In this document: piece by piece, positions 63,782-64,000 of the stretch | Numbering within the stretch: position 1 is the first letter of the stretch | How the letters are laid out: each line of letters opens with the position of its first letter | Assembly (NCBI RefSeq): GCF_004681975.1 | Contig: NZ_SMLK01000002.1 | Location: 62,001 to 126,000 of the forward strand | Source: Ramlibacter humi | GTDB lineage: Bacteria > Pseudomonadota > Gammaproteobacteria > Burkholderiales > Burkholderiaceae_C | DNA length: 64,000 bases | Direction of reading: 5' to 3' | Position numbers and translations under genes: made by a program | Notes under the pieces: model-generated | The model's database searches: none | Told to the model about the DNA's origin: nothing | The model's input: the letters and a program-made list of their open reading frames with translations, nothing else

Positions 63782-64000
63782 GGGGCTCAGCGGTTCGGAC
63801 GGGGCGGACTGTAACAAATCGCAGAGACGGTTCCCCGCGTGTACTGCGACCGCCTGACGGATGACGCCACATATTTCACGCGGGCGAAGGGCTCCTTGTG
63901 GTGCGGATGAGCTTCCGCGGCGCGGAAACGAGCGGCCGAGGCTTGAAAATGCCGTCCCCGCCCCCAGACTCCTCACGCTTTTCGCATCCCGTTTTCGAGA
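63782..64000. other. right-edge region without a supported gene
   Basis: I see no convincing gene here. The stretch near 63812-63822 (TGTAACAAATC) and 63868-63878 is less GC-rich than its surroundings and may hold the promoter of the minus-strand hypothetical gene, with TACAGT on the minus strand as a weak -10. Confidence 0.4.

Noticed and set aside
1-64000. Mobile elements, integrases, phage genes, tRNA or rRNA genes
   Set aside because: No transposase, integrase, phage or RNA-gene sequence was recognised on either strand; the only repeated non-coding DNA consists of short palindromic elements.

Overview
The window is GC-rich, densely coded DNA from a betaproteobacterium, most likely order Burkholderiales and probably a Comamonadaceae-type organism. 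This rests on two Bug-family periplasmic binding proteins, a DUF1840 and a DUF4148 protein, a QseB/QseC-like two-component pair and an archaic (Csu-type) chaperone-usher pilus. These lineage assignments come from family knowledge, not a database search. I see no rRNA, tRNA, CRISPR array, transposase or phage gene.

Layout. (1) 1-1749, minus strand: the visible part of a cytosolic 5'-nucleotidase IA-type gene behind gspF of a type II secretion system. (2) 1939-38726, plus strand: a probable five-gene operon. The first gene encodes a 10,116-residue surface protein with an N-terminal LEPR-XLL-type motif, a DUF4347 domain, 13 tandem copies of an exactly 498-bp unit, VCBS-like units, about 44 tandem-95/cadherin-like units, and a C-terminal pair of dystroglycan-type cadherin-like domains. 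The next four genes encode an oversized TolC-like lipoprotein, a periplasmic HlyD-like adaptor, a GAF-like/HlyD fusion, and a PqqD-like/M50 metalloprotease/HlyD fusion. No ABC ATPase is present and the giant protein has no visible RTX tail. I infer an export or anchoring machine that differs from a standard type I system, and it is the most interesting item here. (3) 38734-42712: a benzoate/aminobenzoate-type CoA ligase with a MarR regulator (minus), diverging from a cyclopropane-fatty-acyl synthase-like gene and a DUF1840 gene (plus). (4) 42819-53613, minus strand: a Liv-type ABC importer (two permeases, two ATPases, one binding protein) flanked by a FadD-like acyl-CoA synthetase and a PaaK-like ligase, followed by two Bug binding proteins. 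This looks like uptake and CoA activation of an aromatic or fatty carboxylate. (5) 53726-55233, plus strand: a Crp/Fnr-family regulator divergent from that operon, translationally coupled to an RluF-type pseudouridine synthase. (6) 55235-60542, minus strand: an archaic chaperone-usher pilus operon. (7) 60686-63781: a small membrane protein, an OmpR-type response regulator and its sensor kinase, then a secreted DUF4148 protein. Both of the last two transcription units begin with 11-bp-phased CTAA half-sites that look like binding sites for the local response regulator.

How it fits together: the giant repeat protein with its exporter and the Csu-like pilus are two independent surface-attachment systems. 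The central block is carboxylic-acid catabolism under MarR and Crp/Fnr-type control. The intergenic spaces carry several families of short palindromic repeats.
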